Below are positions 63,886 through 64,000 of a DNA stretch of 64,000 nt, in pieces. Origin of the DNA: Alteriqipengyuania flavescens. GTDB lineage: Bacteria; Pseudomonadota; Alphaproteobacteria; Sphingomonadales; Sphingomonadaceae. The notes below the pieces were generated by a model. It did no database searches, was not told the DNA's origin, and was given only the letters and a program-made list of their open reading frames with translations. The stretch spans positions 1,654,501 to 1,718,500 of the forward strand of contig NZ_CP129107.1 of assembly GCF_030406725.1 (NCBI RefSeq), read 5' to 3'. Each line of letters begins with the position of its first letter. Position 1 is the first letter of the stretch. Both the position numbers and the translations under genes were made by a program.

Positions 63886-64000
63886 ATGTTGACGGACAAG
63901 GCGGTGCGAGCGGCTGCGGCGAGAGAAAAGGCTTACAAGCTTGCCGACAGCCGCGGTTTGCACCTGCACATAGCAGTGAGCGGACATAAAAGTTGGCGCT
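63886..64000 (+). mobile_element. Tyrosine integrase, N-terminal part (element continues outside window)
   Basis: MLTDKAVRAAAAREKAYKLA, then DSRGLHLHIAVSGHKSWR, the N-terminal DUF4102-type domain of P4-like tyrosine recombinases. The gene is cut by the window edge after 38 codons. Its place after tRNA-Ser indicates a genomic island or prophage that begins here. Confidence 0.88.

Overview
The window is GC-rich (roughly two-thirds G+C) and reads as chromosome of an aerobic alphaproteobacterium of the Sphingomonadales, most likely Erythrobacteraceae. The grounds are carotenoid genes crtY-crtI, a TPP-riboswitch thiC, a ClpX adaptor SspB, general-stress (EcfG-type) promoter sequences, the short palindromic repeat whose translation gives PEPVEG-type peptides, and the general character of the proteins. 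No replication origin, rRNA or CRISPR array is visible; one tRNA gene lies at the right edge.

Layout. 0-2.2 kb: crtI (cut by the window edge) and crtY, then a secreted DUF2059-like protein. 2.2-3.6 kb: a small winged-helix regulator cotranscribed with a membrane protein, preceded by three operator-like palindromes and a frameshifted gene. 3.6-7.9 kb: S9 peptidase, an amidohydrolase remnant, a degenerate SRAP protein, a DUF2585 remnant. 7.8-12 kb: TPP riboswitch and thiC, then a partial duplicate of the thiC 3' end. 9.9-22.8 kb: a run of stress-type genes (CsbD-like, OmpA-like, general-stress PNPOx, two paralogous small proteins, fasciclin lipoprotein, PEBP, SWIB, DUF2945/DUF3008/DUF3140), with an exact GGAAC-N17-CGTT promoter before the DUF2945 operon and an unusual ~21-bp direct-repeat array at 13.8 kb. 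22.8-26.2 kb: dapD and a lipoprotein subtilase. 26.2-35.8 kb: a divergent acyl-CoA catabolism cluster whose phosphotransferase plus acyl-CoA dehydrogenase pair resembles a split ACAD10/ACAD11. 36.4-38.1 kb: gmk and sspB. 38.2-42.2 kb: hisB-hisH-hisA-hisF, a PEP-CTERM protein, hisE and a HIT protein. 42.3-46.8 kb: ybgC-tolQ-tolR-tolA-tolB-pal. 47-63.4 kb: DnaJ-like protein, ATP-grasp enzyme, trans-sulfuration enzyme, infC, pdeM, hemF, Ktr potassium transport, M1 aminopeptidase, Rel/SpoT, and tandem cyclophilins. 63.6-64 kb: tRNA-Ser followed by the start of a tyrosine integrase, i.e. the edge of an integrated element.

Three themes stand out. First, at least seven genes are broken or truncated by deletion, frameshift or nonsense mutation. 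Second, a short palindromic repeat sits in frame inside thiC and hisF, and the thiC fragment preserves a version without it. Third, noncanonical ATA start codons are likely for infC and for one SDR gene. No phage-defence or biosynthetic system is fully contained in the window; the most unusual DNA is the ~21-bp repeat array at 13773-13944.
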